32,001 nt of DNA from an uncultured Lachnospiraceae bacterium (lineage in GTDB: Bacteria; Bacillota; Clostridia; Lachnospirales; Lachnospiraceae). Numbering within the stretch: the first letter of the stretch is position 1; the number at the start of each line of letters is the position of its first letter. Positions 22,841 through 31,868 of the stretch are shown here, in pieces. The notes beneath the pieces were generated by a model. It made no database searches. It was not told the DNA's origin and saw only the letters and a program-made list of their open reading frames with translations. The position numbers and the translations under genes are program-made. The stretch is taken from the NCBI GenBank assembly GCA_947629385.1, contig CANRDO010000031.1, positions 1 to 32,001 of the forward strand, given 5' to 3'.

Positions 22841-23170
22841 ATGAAATGTGTCGAGGCCAAGGGGATGATAAATCGCTTTGTGGAGAAGAAGCTGTCCTAT
22901 CAGGAGCTGGAACAGTTCCTGCAGCACGTCGAACAGTGTGACGACTGCATGGATGAGCTGGACATTTACTATACAATGCACAAGGCTTTTGACCTGCTGG
23001 ACACGGGAACGCATCAGAATTACAATTTTAAGGAAATGTTGGACGAGGAGCTGCACATGGCGAGAAGAGCAGTGATCATGCACAGAGCGTCACTGGTGCT
23101 GCGAGATATCTTTTTCGCAGGGATCGCGATTTTGGCCTTGCTCGGGCTTTATTTTCTTTTTATACACTAG
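22841..23170 (+). CDS. Small putative zinc-finger membrane protein (anti-sigma-factor-like)
   Basis: This 109-residue protein has an N-terminal zinc-finger-like pattern similar to zf-HC2/ZAS domains of anti-sigma factors: Cys3, then HVEQCDDC (His-x3-Cys-x2-Cys) near residues 29-36. A helical middle follows, then one C-terminal membrane helix (about 88-107, IFFAGIAILALLGLYFLFI), which puts the zinc finger in the cytoplasm. ZAS proteins usually sequester an ECF sigma factor encoded nearby, but no sigma gene is adjacent; the sigma-like gene at 15501-16250 is 6.6 kb away. ATG 22841 follows CGGAGGACGG. It lies 100 bp before polA in the same direction. Its partner is unknown, and a zinc-finger scaffold role is equally possible. 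Confidence 0.65.
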   Translation: MKCVEAKGMINRFVEKKLSYQELEQFLQHVEQCDDCMDELDIYYTMHKAFDLLDTGTHQNYNFKEMLDEELHMARRAVIMHRASLVLRDIFFAGIAILALLGLYFLFIH

Positions 23171-23270
23171 GGATTGGCAGAAAAGATCAGTATAGCCGTT
23201 AGGAAATACAGAGCCGCGATGAAAACAGAAGGTATGGGTTCACAAGGAGCGGAAACAGTGAGGTGAGAAA

Positions 23271-25919
23271 ATGGCGCAGAAAGAAAAAATTGTATTGATC
23301 GATGGACACAGTATACTGAACCGGGCGTTCTACGGGCTTCCGCCGCTTTCAAACAGCGAGGGGCTCCACACGAATGCAGTTTACGGATTCCTGAATATCC
23401 TGTTCAAGGTGCTCGAGGAGGAGCAGGCGGGCTATGCGGCGGTCGCGTTTGATCTGAAGACACCGACGTTTCGCCACAAGATGTATGAGGGCTACAAGGG
23501 GACACGCAAGCCGATGCCGCCGGAATTACATGAGCAAGTGCCTCTGATGAAGGAAATGCTACGCGCGATGCAGATTCCGGTGATGGAGCTGGAGGGCTAC
23601 GAGGCGGACGATATCCTTGGGACGGTCTCGCGCCAGATGGCGGCGCAGGGACTTTTGGTGTCGATCGTTTCGGGCGACCGCGACCTGCTGCAGCTCGCGA
23701 CGGATGAAATCCTGATCCGTATTCCGAAGACGAAGGCGACGGGGACCGAGATCGAGGACTACTATGCAAAGGATGTGCAGGAGCGCTATCAGGTGACTCC
23801 GCTGCAGTTTATCGACGTGAAGGCCTTGATGGGGGACGCATCCGACAACATTCCGGGCGTTCCGGGGATCGGGGAGAAGACGGCGACGAAGATCATCGCG
23901 CAGTACGGCAGCATTGAGGAGGCCTACGCGCATGTCGACGAGATCACGCCGAACAAGGCGCGCACGGCGCTTTCAGAGCATTATGATATGGCACAGATGA
24001 GCAAGGTGCTTGCGACGATTGAGCTTGCTGTGCCGTTTGAATTGAAAAAGGAAGACGCGAGAATTCAGAATTTATATACGAAGGAAGCACTGGAGCTCTG
24101 CCGCAGGCTGGAGTTCAAGAACTTGCTCGGGCGTTTTCAGAATGTCGAGAGCCCGAAGGAGGAAAAACATGCGGCGCTTGCCAGGGTCACAGAGCTGACG
24201 CGGGCGGAGGGGCTGTTTGCGCAGATGAGCGGGCAGGAGTTTGCGTTTCAGCTGATCTTACAGGGGACAGAACTGCTCGGTGTCTCCCTCTGTGCATCCG
24301 CAGAACACGCATACTGGCTGGAGACGGGTGGGTTTCTGACGTCTGAGTATCTGTGTGGACAGCTGTCGGAGCTGATCGCACAGGCGCCGTCCGCGGGCAC
24401 AATCCATCTGAAGGAACAGCTGGCTTTTTTTGATATTCCGCGCGAGCACCGTGGAAAGCTGTTCGACGCGGCGATCGCGGCCTATCTCGTCAATCCGCTC
24501 AAGGACGGCTACGAGTATGAGGACATCGCACTTGAGTATCTCGGGCGGACGCTGCCATCGCGCGCGGAGCTGATCGGAAAAAACACGCTTACAGTTGCAA
24601 GAGAGCAGGACGATGCGGTGTTTCTGGATTACGTCTGTGTGGCGCCGCTGACTGTTTTTCAGGCGCGTCAGGCGATGTGTGACCGTCTGAAAGAGCTTGG
24701 CATGTGGGAGCTTTTTACTCGGATTGAGATGCCGCTTGTGTATACGCTGGCAGATATGGAGCGCGAGGGCATCCGTGTGAAGGCGGAGGAGCTGCGCGTG
24801 TACGGCGAACAGCTGGTCGGGCGGATTGCGGAGCTTGAACGACAGATCTACGATGCGGCGGGGGAGGAGTTCAACATCAATTCTCCGAAGCAGCTCGGTG
24901 TGATCCTCTTTGAGAAGCTGAAAATGCCGCACGGGAAGAAGACGAAGACCGGGTACTCGACGGCGGCGGACGTGCTGGAGAAACTGGCCGAGGAGTCGCC
25001 GATGGTGGCGGATATCCTGGAGTACCGCCAGCTGACGAAGCTGAAATCGACTTACGCGGACGGACTGGCGAACTACATCGCGCCGGACGGCAGGATCCAC
25101 GGGAAGTTCCACCAGACGATCACGGCGACGGGGCGCATCAGCAGCACGGAGCCGAACCTGCAGAATATCCCGGTGCGCATGGAGCTGGGGCGGCTGATCC
25201 GCAAGGTGTTTGTGCCGGACGACGGCTTTGTATTCCTGGACGCGGACTACTCGCAGATTGAGCTGCGCGTGCTGGCGCATTTCTCGGATGACGAGCGCCT
25301 GATTCAGGCATATCGGGACGCGCAGGACATTCACACGACGACGGCGTCGCAGGTGTTTCATGTCGCGCCTGAGGAGGTCACGCCGCTGCTGCGACGCAAC
25401 GCGAAGGCGGTCAACTTCGGGATTGTCTACGGGATCAGCTCGTTTGGCCTGAGCCAGGATCTGAGCATCACGAGACAGGAGGCGCAGGACTATATCGAGC
25501 AGTATTTTCGGACATTTCCGGGCATCAAGCGCTTCCTTGACCAGACGGTTGCGGACGCAAAGAAGAACGGCTATGTGACGACGATGTTCGGGCGGCGCCG
25601 TCCGGTGCCGGAGCTGTCCTCCTCAAACTTCATGCAGCGTTCGTTCGGGGAGCGTGTGGCGATGAACGCGCCGATCCAGGGGACAGCGGCTGATATTATT
25701 AAGATTGCGATGAATCGGGTGAACGACTGTCTGAGAAGCCGCAACATGCGCTCAAGGCTGATTCTGCAGGTGCACGATGAGCTGCTGGTCGAGACGGCGC
25801 GCGAGGAGCTGAACGAGGTGCGCGAGATTATGCTGCGGGAGATGCAGCAGGCGGCGCAGCTGAAGGTGCGGCTTGAGGTCGACATCCATGCGGGTGAGAA
25901 CTGGTACGAGGCGAAGTGA
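23271..25919 (+). CDS. polA: DNA polymerase I
   Basis: PolA fills gaps and removes RNA primers in replication and repair. The 882-residue protein has the 5'-3' exonuclease domain (1-290: LIDGHSILNRAFYG, YKGTRKPMP, LEGYEADDILG, SGDRDLLQL, DNIPGVPGIGEKTA). A degenerate 3'-5' exonuclease-like domain (about 300-470) follows, then the family A polymerase domain (about 480-882). Motif A is DADYSQIEL with Asp657, motif B RRNAKAVNFGIVYG with Lys712 and Tyr720, and motif C QVHDELL with Asp836 and Glu837. The middle domain lacks the DxE metal-binding motif, so proofreading is probably absent, as in other Firmicutes PolA enzymes. ATG 23271 follows GTGAGGTGAG. It leads a conserved polA-coaE-walJ run. Confidence 0.97.
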   Translation: MAQKEKIVLIDGHSILNRAFYGLPPLSNSEGLHTNAVYGFLNILFKVLEEEQAGYAAVAFDLKTPTFRHKMYEGYKGTRKPMPPELHEQVPLMKEMLRAMQIPVMELEGYEADDILGTVSRQMAAQGLLVSIVSGDRDLLQLATDEILIRIPKTKATGTEIEDYYAKDVQERYQVTPLQFIDVKALMGDASDNIPGVPGIGEKTATKIIAQYGSIEEAYAHVDEITPNKARTALSEHYDMAQMSKVLATIELAVPFELKKEDARIQNLYTKEALELCRRLEFKNLLGRFQNVESPKEEKHAALARVTELTRAEGLFAQMSGQEFAFQLILQGTELLGVSLCASAEHAYWLETGGFLTSEYLCGQLSELIAQAPSAGTIHLKEQLAFFDIPREHRGKLFDAAIAAYLVNPLKDGYEYEDIALEYLGRTLPSRAELIGKNTLTVAREQDDAVFLDYVCVAPLTVFQARQAMCDRLKELGMWELFTRIEMPLVYTLADMEREGIRVKAEELRVYGEQLVGRIAELERQIYDAAGEEFNINSPKQLGVILFEKLKMPHGKKTKTGYSTAADVLEKLAEESPMVADILEYRQLTKLKSTYADGLANYIAPDGRIHGKFHQTITATGRISSTEPNLQNIPVRMELGRLIRKVFVPDDGFVFLDADYSQIELRVLAHFSDDERLIQAYRDAQDIHTTTASQVFHVAPEEVTPLLRRNAKAVNFGIVYGISSFGLSQDLSITRQEAQDYIEQYFRTFPGIKRFLDQTVADAKKNGYVTTMFGRRRPVPELSSSNFMQRSFGERVAMNAPIQGTAADIIKIAMNRVNDCLRSRNMRSRLILQVHDELLVETAREELNEVREIMLREMQQAAQLKVRLEVDIHAGENWYEAK

Positions 25920-25994
25920 TAAAAGGATGCCATGGGCGTTGAAGCGGTAAGATGACAGAGGCTGTAAGCGCGCGTGACGTGAAAGGGCAGAAAC

Positions 25995-26669
25995 GTGGAG
26001 CGGTCGATAGGCGTAGATCAGATCGAGAAAGTTCAACATGAAAAAAAGAAGGTGCTCGGCGTCACCGGCGGCGTCGGCGCCGGCAAGAGCACGGTGCTCG
26101 CGTATCTGCGGGACAGGTACGGCGCCCGCGTGATTCAGGCGGATGAGGTCGGACGGATGCTGCAGACGCCGGGACATGACTGCTACGATCAGATTGTGGA
26201 AGCTTTCGGCGTGGAGGTCGTCGATGCGCAGGGAAACTTGCGCAGGGAATTGCTGGCGGCAAAAGTATTTGACGATGCGAAAGCGCTCCGGAGACTGAAT
26301 GATATCGTCCATCCGGCGGTGAAGAAATATATTGTGCAGAAGATAGAAGAAGAAAACAATGAGGGTCTCGCCACGTTTGTCGTGCTGGAGGCCGCGCTTT
26401 TGCTGGAGGCCGGATATGACGATATCTGCGACGAGGTTTGGTACATTTATGCGGGAGAGAAGACACGCGTCGCCCGTCTGATGCAGTCTCGCGGCTATTC
26501 ACAGGAGAAAGCCCGCGACATTATGGCGAATCAGCTGAGCGATGAGGAATTTCGCAGGCGCTGCAAATTTATCATTGACAATGACAGTGATTTTATGGAA
26601 AATACTTTTGGACAAATTGACAAAGGATTGATGGAACATGGATTTTTGCAGCATTGCCAGCGGCAGTAG
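25995..26669 (+). CDS. coaE: Dephospho-CoA kinase
   Basis: CoaE phosphorylates dephospho-CoA in the last step of coenzyme A synthesis. The 224-residue P-loop protein has VLGVTGGVGAGKSTVLAYL (Walker A), VIQADEVGR (substrate-binding Asp), HPAVKKYI, VLEAALLLEAGYD and the lid region RLMQSRGYSQEKARDIMANQ. The start is GTG 25995 after AAAGGGCAG; it adds about 17 residues before the usual KKVLGVTGG start, a little longer than typical. No in-frame ATG offers a better start. It follows polA by 75 bp and its 3' end overlaps the next gene by 32 bp, indicating tight co-transcription. Confidence 0.93.
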   Translation: MERSIGVDQIEKVQHEKKKVLGVTGGVGAGKSTVLAYLRDRYGARVIQADEVGRMLQTPGHDCYDQIVEAFGVEVVDAQGNLRRELLAAKVFDDAKALRRLNDIVHPAVKKYIVQKIEEENNEGLATFVVLEAALLLEAGYDDICDEVWYIYAGEKTRVARLMQSRGYSQEKARDIMANQLSDEEFRRRCKFIIDNDSDFMENTFGQIDKGLMEHGFLQHCQRQ

Positions 26670-27435
26670 CGGCAACTGTATCTTTGTGGGAACAGACCAC
26701 GCGAGCGTGCTCATCGACGCGGGGATCAGCGGAAAGAGGGTCGTGGACGGCCTGCATGGGATCGACCGGGATCCCGGAGAACTGGATGCGATCCTGATCA
26801 CGCATGAGCATTCGGACCACATCAAGGGTCTGGGTGTGTTGGCACGAAAGTACGGGATCCCGATCTATTCGTCTGCCGGCACGATCCGCGCGCTGAAGGA
26901 GCAGCAGCCGCTTGGCCCTGTGGACGAGAGCCTGTTTCGGGAGATTGTTCCGGATCGCTGGTTTTCGGTCGGAGAGCTTGACATCCGCCCATTTCGGGTC
27001 TCGCACGACGCGGCGGAGCCGGTAGCTTATCGTTTCAGCTGCGGGGGCAAAGCCGTGGCAGTCGCGACAGACCTCGGCTGTTATGACGATTACATAGTGG
27101 ACAATCTGAGAGATCTGGACGCAGTGCTCATCGAGTCGAATCACGATATAAACATGCTTCAGGTGGGGACATATCCTTATTATTTGAAGCAGAGGATCCT
27201 CGGCAGCAGGGGGCACCTCTCCAACGAGCATGCGGGACAGCTGCTCGGCGAGATCCTGAACGACCGGATGCAGACAGTCATGCTGGGACATCTCAGCAAA
27301 GAGAACAATTATGAAGCGCTCGCGCTTGCGACCGTGTGCGCGGAGGTCACGATGGGGGACAACCCATATAAGGCGGAGGATTTTGAGATTAATATCGCGA
27401 AGCGGGACGAGCCGTCGCGGATGATTGCGCTATAG
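26638..27435 (+). CDS. walJ: Metallo-beta-lactamase fold hydrolase, WalJ/YycJ type
   Basis: This 265-residue protein begins with the characteristic FCSIASGSSGNCIFVGTDHASVLIDAG and has the metal-binding THEHSDHIKG motif (His56, His58, Asp60, His61). Later family motifs are FRVSHDAAEPVAYRF, ATDLGCYDD, IESNHDINML and LGHLSKENN. YycJ/WalJ proteins are predicted nucleases or phosphodiesterases, linked in Bacillus to cell-wall regulation and DNA repair. The gene overlaps the end of coaE by 32 bp and lies in the polA-coaE-walJ arrangement common in Clostridia, which supports a DNA-metabolism role here. There is no walK/walR two-component pair nearby. ATG 26638 has only a weak AAAGGA site inside coaE, consistent with translational coupling. 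Confidence 0.87.
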   Translation: MDFCSIASGSSGNCIFVGTDHASVLIDAGISGKRVVDGLHGIDRDPGELDAILITHEHSDHIKGLGVLARKYGIPIYSSAGTIRALKEQQPLGPVDESLFREIVPDRWFSVGELDIRPFRVSHDAAEPVAYRFSCGGKAVAVATDLGCYDDYIVDNLRDLDAVLIESNHDINMLQVGTYPYYLKQRILGSRGHLSNEHAGQLLGEILNDRMQTVMLGHLSKENNYEALALATVCAEVTMGDNPYKAEDFEINIAKRDEPSRMIAL

Positions 27436-27468
27436 TCGCAAATATATCAACAGGAAAGGGTTCTTGAC

Positions 27469-27741
27469 ATGAAAAAGACGATCATTACGGTAGTGGGGAA
27501 GGATACGGTCGGTATCATCGCGAAGGTATGCACCTATCTGGCCGAAAACAATGTGAATATACTGGACATCTCGCAGACCATCGTGCAGGGTTTTTTCAAT
27601 ATGATGATGGTTGCGGACGCGACGCAGTCGCCGAAATCCGGCGATCAGATCGCGGAGGAGCTGGAGGCCGTCGGTCAGGAGATCGGCGTCGTCATCCGCT
27701 GCCAGCACGAGGATATCTTCAACATGATGCACCGGATCTGA
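27469..27741 (+). CDS. ACT domain protein, UPF0237
   Basis: The 90-residue protein is essentially a single ACT domain: ITVVGKDTVGIIAKVCTYLAENNVNILDISQTIVQGFFNMMMVAD followed by a helix and a final strand. ACT domains bind small ligands, usually amino acids, and regulate partner proteins. UPF0237 proteins are regularly encoded next to UPF0210 proteins, as here (62 bp downstream), so a regulatory interaction with that partner is a reasonable inference. ATG 27469 follows ACAGGAAAGGG. It lies 33 bp after walJ and may extend that operon. The ligand is unknown. Confidence 0.92.
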   Translation: MKKTIITVVGKDTVGIIAKVCTYLAENNVNILDISQTIVQGFFNMMMVADATQSPKSGDQIAEELEAVGQEIGVVIRCQHEDIFNMMHRI

Positions 27742-27803
27742 GAAATGCTCCTGAGGGAATTCAGAGCTGAAGAGTTGAAATCATAGATGATATAGGAGTT
27801 ATT

Positions 27804-29168
27804 ATGATCAATCTGTTTGAAGTGAACGAGACCAACAAAATGATCACGCAGGAGAATCTCGACGTGCGGACGATCACGCTGGGAATCAGCCTGCTGGACT
27901 GCATCACAGACGATCTGGAACAGCTCAACGAAAATATTTACCGCAAGATCACGACAGTCGCGAGCCGTCTTGTTGAGACCGGGGAGGAGATCGAGAAAGA
28001 GTATGGCGTCCCGATCGTCAACAAACGAGTCTCTGTGACTCCGATCGCGCTGGTCGGCGGCAGTGCCTGCCGTTCATCGGAGGATTTCGTGACGATTGCC
28101 AGGACGCTGGACCGCGCGGCACAGGAGGTGGGGGTCAATTTCCTCGGCGGGTATTCGGCGCTCGTATCGAAGGGAATGACAAAGGCGGACGAATATCTGA
28201 TCCGTTCCATTCCGGCGGCGCTGGCGCAGACAGAGCGCGTCTGCAGCTCGGTCAATGTCGGCTCCACAAAGTGCGGGATCGACATGGATGCGGTTCGTCT
28301 GCTCGGCGAGGTGATCCTGGAGACTGCAGAGCTCACGAAGGAAAAGGATTCCCTTGGCTGTGCAAAGCTTGTGGTATTCTGTAACGCGCCGGACGACAAT
28401 CCCTTTATGGCGGGAGCATTTCACGGCGTGACCGAGGCGGACGCGGTGATCAATGTCGGCGTCAGCGGTCCGGGCGTCGTGAAGCATGCGCTCACCGAGG
28501 TGAGAGGGGCGGATTTTGAGACCCTGTGCGAGACGATCAAGAAGACGGCGTTCAAGGTGACGAGAGTCGGGCAGCTGGTCGCGCAGGAGGCTTCTGCACG
28601 GCTTGGCATCCCGTTCGGAATCATTGATCTGTCGCTTGCCCCGACTCCGGCGATCGGAGACAGCGTGGCGGACATTCTCTGCGAGATCGGGCTGGAGCAT
28701 GCGGGGGCGCCGGGGACGACGGCGGCGCTGGCGCTTCTGAACGATCAGGTGAAAAAGGGCGGCGTGATGGCGTCCTCTTATGTAGGCGGATTGAGCGGCG
28801 CGTTCATCCCGGTCAGCGAGGATCAGGGCATGATCGACGCGGTGCGCGCGGGAGCGCTCTCTCTGGAGAAGCTGGAGGCGATGACTTGCGTCTGTTCTGT
28901 GGGACTTGACATGATCGCGATCCCGGGCGACACGAAGGCGTCGACGATCTCCGGGATCATCGCGGATGAGATGGCGATCGGCATGGTGAATCAGAAGACG
29001 ACGGCGGTGCGCGTCATTCCGGTGATCGGAAAGGGCGTGGGAGAGACCGTGGAGTTCGGCGGACTGCTCGGCTATGCGCCGATCATGCCGGTGAATTCTT
29101 TTTCCTGCGACGCGTTTGTGAGCAGAAGAGGACGGATTCCGGCTCCGATTCACAGCTTCAAAAACTGA
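27804..29168 (+). CDS. PFL family protein, UPF0210 (DUF711)
   Basis: This 454-residue protein matches the UPF0210/DUF711 family, structurally related to pyruvate formate-lyase-type barrels. Recognisable parts are [137 protein letters not shown] and the C-terminal [21 protein letters not shown]. No glycyl-radical motif or activating enzyme is nearby. The catalytic role is unknown; the constant ACT-domain neighbour suggests ligand-controlled activity. ATG 27804 follows ATAGGAG. No terminator is evident in the AT-rich region after it. Confidence 0.92.
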   Translation: MINLFEVNETNKMITQENLDVRTITLGISLLDCITDDLEQLNENIYRKITTVASRLVETGEEIEKEYGVPIVNKRVSVTPIALVGGSACRSSEDFVTIARTLDRAAQEVGVNFLGGYSALVSKGMTKADEYLIRSIPAALAQTERVCSSVNVGSTKCGIDMDAVRLLGEVILETAELTKEKDSLGCAKLVVFCNAPDDNPFMAGAFHGVTEADAVINVGVSGPGVVKHALTEVRGADFETLCETIKKTAFKVTRVGQLVAQEASARLGIPFGIIDLSLAPTPAIGDSVADILCEIGLEHAGAPGTTAALALLNDQVKKGGVMASSYVGGLSGAFIPVSEDQGMIDAVRAGALSLEKLEAMTCVCSVGLDMIAIPGDTKASTISGIIADEMAIGMVNQKTTAVRVIPVIGKGVGETVEFGGLLGYAPIMPVNSFSCDAFVSRRGRIPAPIHSFKN

Positions 29169-29291
29169 AGTCCAGGCTGGCTAGACATTCTGTGTAAAGC
29201 AGTGAAAAATGTCATTTTCTGGTAAATATGAAATAAAATAAGTGTAAAACATCACAAAATTTATAAAAGAATTAAAATTTTCGTTATACAA

Positions 29292-29320
29292 TTGACAAAT
29301 TATCCTAGATTTGGTATGCT
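29292..29320 (+). promoter_or_regulatory. Strong promoter of the SH3-domain protein gene
   Basis: A consensus TTGACA (29292-29297), 17 bp and TATGCT (29315-29320), preceded by a very AT-rich stretch (29205-29290) that could act as an UP element. The leader is about 113 nt. Confidence 0.7.
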
Positions 29321-29364
29321 CTCGGTGTAGTGCAAGAATTTTATGGTGGAAAATCATTGTGAAA

Positions 29365-29421
29365 ATATCCTGGTTGCGTAATGCTTGGGATATGGATTTG
29401 CCTGCAAGATCGTGCGGGCAA
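29365..29421 (+). promoter_or_regulatory. Two leader hairpins before the SH3-domain gene
   Basis: Hairpin one pairs ATATCC (29365-29370) with GGATAT (29388-29393). Hairpin two pairs TTGCCTGC (29398-29405) with GCGGGCAA (29414-29421), with one G-U pair and an 8-nt loop. The second ends five bases before the very strong ribosome binding site GGAGGTGAT. They may tune translation or be an unclassified leader element. Confidence 0.4.
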
Positions 29422-29439
29422 TCATGGAGGTGATTGGTA

Positions 29440-30453
29440 ATGAGACGTAGAATGACAAAGCTTATGGCTTGTCTCTTTGCAGCGGGAATTCTGACAGTGA
29501 GTGGGACGGCCTATACGGTTGGCGCTGCGGAGCAGAATACGACAGAGCAGGAGAGCGAGACAAAGAAGCAGACCGAAGCACAGACAGAGACCGAGGCTGC
29601 GAAGAAGAAAAAGAAGAAAAAAGCAGAGACCGAGACAGAGACCGAGACGGACGTAGATCTGAGTATGAAGGGGCAGATGATTTTTGCTCAATGTGAGGAT
29701 CACATCAATATTCGCAAGGGCCCCGGCGTGGACAGCGATGTAGTAGGCAAGATTTACAATGATTGTATGGCGACTGTCCTGAGCAAGGACGGCGAGTGGT
29801 TTGAGATACAGTCCGGCAATGCGGTCGGCTTTGCAAAGGTCGAGTATTTTGCGACAGGGGAAGAGGCTGAGGCGATTGCAGAGAGGGTTGGCTATCATGT
29901 TGCCACAATCTATGCGGATGAGCTGAATATCCGCGCACTTCCGTCTGACGACGCCGAGGTGATCGGCGTAGCTTACAAGGAAGAAGAACTGGAAGCCGTC
30001 GCCTATGAGGATGACTGGATCACGGTCTATCTTGGCGATGATGTGTACGGATACATAAATGCTTACTATGCCGGATATGATACGTATTATCCGGAGGCCG
30101 AGACACTTGAGGAGGAGCAGGCAAGGCTCGACGCTGAGGCTGCCGCGGAAGAAGAATACTACGAGGATGAGTATCTCCCGGAGGAGACCTATACCTCTTA
30201 TACGCCGTCGAGCTCAAGCTCAAGCGGACAGAGCAGCTGGACCCAGGCGCAGACCCAGCCTCAGACACAGGCGCAGACCCAGCCGCAGACGCAGGCTCAG
30301 ACACAGGCGCAAACTCAGGCACAAACGCAGGCTCAGACTCAGGCGCAGACCTCTGCTCCGGCGGATGACAGTGATGATGACGATATGTATGTGGACGATG
30401 AGGACGCCGATACTTATTATGACGCTGCGACCGGCCAGACATTGAAATTCTGA
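29440..30453 (+). CDS. Secreted protein with two bacterial SH3 domains and a Gln/Thr repeat region
   Basis: This 337-residue protein has a signal peptide (about 1-30: basic MRRRMTK, a hydrophobic core, then VGAAEQ). A charged Thr/Glu/Lys linker (31-70) follows, then two bacterial SH3 domains (about 72-135 with INIRKGPG, and 145-210 with LNIRALPS). An acidic region comes next, then a (TQAQ)n-type repeat (268-304) and an acidic tail ending DDDDMYVDDEDADTYYDAATGQTLKF. SH3b domains commonly bind cell-wall peptides, so it is likely wall-associated. There is no LPxTG anchor, transmembrane tail or catalytic domain. I start at ATG 29440, nine bases after a near-perfect GGAGGTGAT; TTG 29434 lies inside the spacer. 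It is monocistronic with a strong promoter, suggesting high expression. Confidence 0.85.
   Translation: MRRRMTKLMACLFAAGILTVSGTAYTVGAAEQNTTEQESETKKQTEAQTETEAAKKKKKKKAETETETETDVDLSMKGQMIFAQCEDHINIRKGPGVDSDVVGKIYNDCMATVLSKDGEWFEIQSGNAVGFAKVEYFATGEEAEAIAERVGYHVATIYADELNIRALPSDDAEVIGVAYKEEELEAVAYEDDWITVYLGDDVYGYINAYYAGYDTYYPEAETLEEEQARLDAEAAAEEEYYEDEYLPEETYTSYTPSSSSSSGQSSWTQAQTQPQTQAQTQPQTQAQTQAQTQAQTQAQTQAQTSAPADDSDDDDMYVDDEDADTYYDAATGQTLKF
30241..30351 (+). repeat. (Thr-Gln-Ala/Pro-Gln)n coding tandem repeat
   Basis: This is a 12-bp unit encoding Thr-Gln-Ala-Gln, with two Thr-Gln-Pro-Gln variants, repeated about nine times (residues 268-304). Synonymous changes (ACC/ACA/ACT/ACG; GCG/GCT/GCA) show that the copies have diverged. 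It is probably a flexible, wall-spanning spacer. Confidence 0.9.
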
Positions 30454-30510
30454 TCGGTGCGTCGGAAGATCCGGCTATATGACTTCAGACCATATGATTT
30501 TACGTGATGT

Positions 30511-30529
30511 GCGCGGCGTACTGCCGCGC
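30511..30529. terminator. Possible bidirectional terminator between convergent genes
   Basis: GCGCGGC (30511-30517) pairs with GCCGCGC (30523-30529) around a five-base loop, between the convergent ends of the SH3 gene and tmcAL. The T-run on either side is poor, so this is tentative. Its right end is three bases from the tmcAL stop codon. Confidence 0.45.
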
Positions 30530-30531
30530 CT

Positions 30532-31821
30532 TCATATAATGAGCGGACTGATTTCGTATTCGCTGCGGAAGACATTGTGAGTTCGCATCATCTGAATACT
30601 CCGGTAGAGGTGCGACGCGAAAAGATCCTGTTTCCACATATGAATGGAGAAGTCGTCTGTGAGACAGGAAGCATGGGCCGGCTTTGTGAGAAACGGCAGG
30701 GAGCTGTTCTCCTTGATCTGATGGAGTACAGGAGAGGCAGATCTGCGCAGACCGAGTACCTTTGCGTAGCGGATCATTTCATCAGGGCGTTCGCTCCGGA
30801 TGTCATCGTCGCGGATGTCTAGTATTAAGTGGATCAGAGCGCGCCGGATGTGCGCTTCTGTGATCTGACGGCATTTCAGCAGGGAGACGATTTGTCCGTA
30901 TGTTTTTCCGATACAGTTGAAGCGTAGATTCCGGATGCGGTCGGAAAGCTCGGAGGAAAGATCAAAAATCGAATCAAAGGAATCAAAGGCGAGGAGCTTC
31001 TGCGTAAGAAACGGCAGGAGCTCTTCTTGCGTTACGGCACAGTCGGACGCTTCAAGAAAAAGACTGCGGCAGTTTTCGGGAATATAGCGCAGAACGTGAT
31101 CCGTGACATTTCCGGCGCAGAGTCCCTGGCGGATCGAGGCGGCGGAGCAGTAAGCGCCGTCCGGAACGGTGCTGTGATACGGGCTGCCCTCTCTGAGAAC
31201 GGGAATAGGGCGGATACAACTCTTCAGCCTGCGGAGCGCTTTGCAGTATTCCACCCCGAGGATATTGTTCGGCGCCGAAAGAAAAGCAGAGAGACTCTGT
31301 ACATCAGGGAAAGTCTCGCCGGCGGAGACAGACGGGCCAGCCTCATTGCCCGCGGCGCCGCCGTGACAAAGACAATAAAGGAGCGCTTCGCTTCGCGACT
31401 GGGGGAAGGTTTTTCCCTGCCGGAGCAGCCTGCGCAGATTTCCGGTATATTCCTGAGGTTCTTCAGAAAGGATCGCGGCGACCGTATCGAAAAACTCCGG
31501 GACCGCCTGCTCCGCGCCGAAGCAGAGGGTATCCGCGACGCCGAGACGGTCAAGGAGAGCCACAGCGCCCAGAGCAAAATACTCCGCGCTTGCGGTGGCA
31601 TAGCGGACGGGAAGCTCCAGCACCAGATCCGCACCGTTTTGAAGCGCCATGCGGGCACGGGCGTACTTGTCAAAAACGGCGGGCTCTCCGCGCTGTACGA
31701 AATCCGGGCTCATGACGACAACGGCGTAATCTGCCTGTGAGATTTCCTTTGCTTTTTGGATATGATATGCGTGACCCGTATGAAAAGGATTGTACTCTGC
31801 GATGATCCCGACTGTTCGCAT
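30532..31821 (-). CDS. tmcAL: tRNA(Met) cytidine acetate ligase
   Basis: TmcAL (YlbM) uses ATP and acetate to make N4-acetylcytidine at the wobble base of elongator tRNA-Met. The 429-residue protein begins MRTVGIIAEYNPFHTGHAYH, with the nucleotidyltransferase motif NPFHTGH (residues 11-17). It continues with VVVMSPDFVQRGEPAVFDKYARARMAL, GADLVLELPVRYATASAEYFA and LGVEYCKAL. The frame is open 11 codons further upstream to 31854, but the predicted transcript start near 31862 leaves no room for a ribosome binding site there. GGGAGG lies just before ATG 31821 and family members start here. It is convergent with the SH3 gene. Confidence 0.93.
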   Translation of the reverse strand: MRTVGIIAEYNPFHTGHAYHIQKAKEISQADYAVVVMSPDFVQRGEPAVFDKYARARMALQNGADLVLELPVRYATASAEYFALGAVALLDRLGVADTLCFGAEQAVPEFFDTVAAILSEEPQEYTGNLRRLLRQGKTFPQSRSEALLYCLCHGGAAGNEAGPSVSAGETFPDVQSLSAFLSAPNNILGVEYCKALRRLKSCIRPIPVLREGSPYHSTVPDGAYCSAASIRQGLCAGNVTDHVLRYIPENCRSLFLEASDCAVTQEELLPFLTQKLLAFDSFDSIFDLSSELSDRIRNLRFNCIGKTYGQIVSLLKCRQITEAHIRRALIHLILDIRDDDIRSERPDEMIRYAKVLGLRRSASPVLHQIKENSSLPFLTKPAHASCLTDDFSIHMWKQDLFASHLYRSIQMMRTHNVFRSEYEISPLII

Positions 31822-31868
31822 TTGGCCTCCCATAATGTTTTTATTTTCATACATAAGGAATTTTCCCT

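Noticed and set aside
24258..25361. Long minus-strand frame opposite polA, and similar ones opposite ppk1, ispG and UPF0210
   Set aside because: These are shadow frames of confidently identified genes, with no ribosome binding site or family motif.
29321..29439. Cyclic-di-AMP or cyclic-di-GMP riboswitch before the SH3-domain gene
   Set aside because: Such switches often precede wall-protein genes, but the characteristic conserved sequences were not found; only two simple hairpins are evident.
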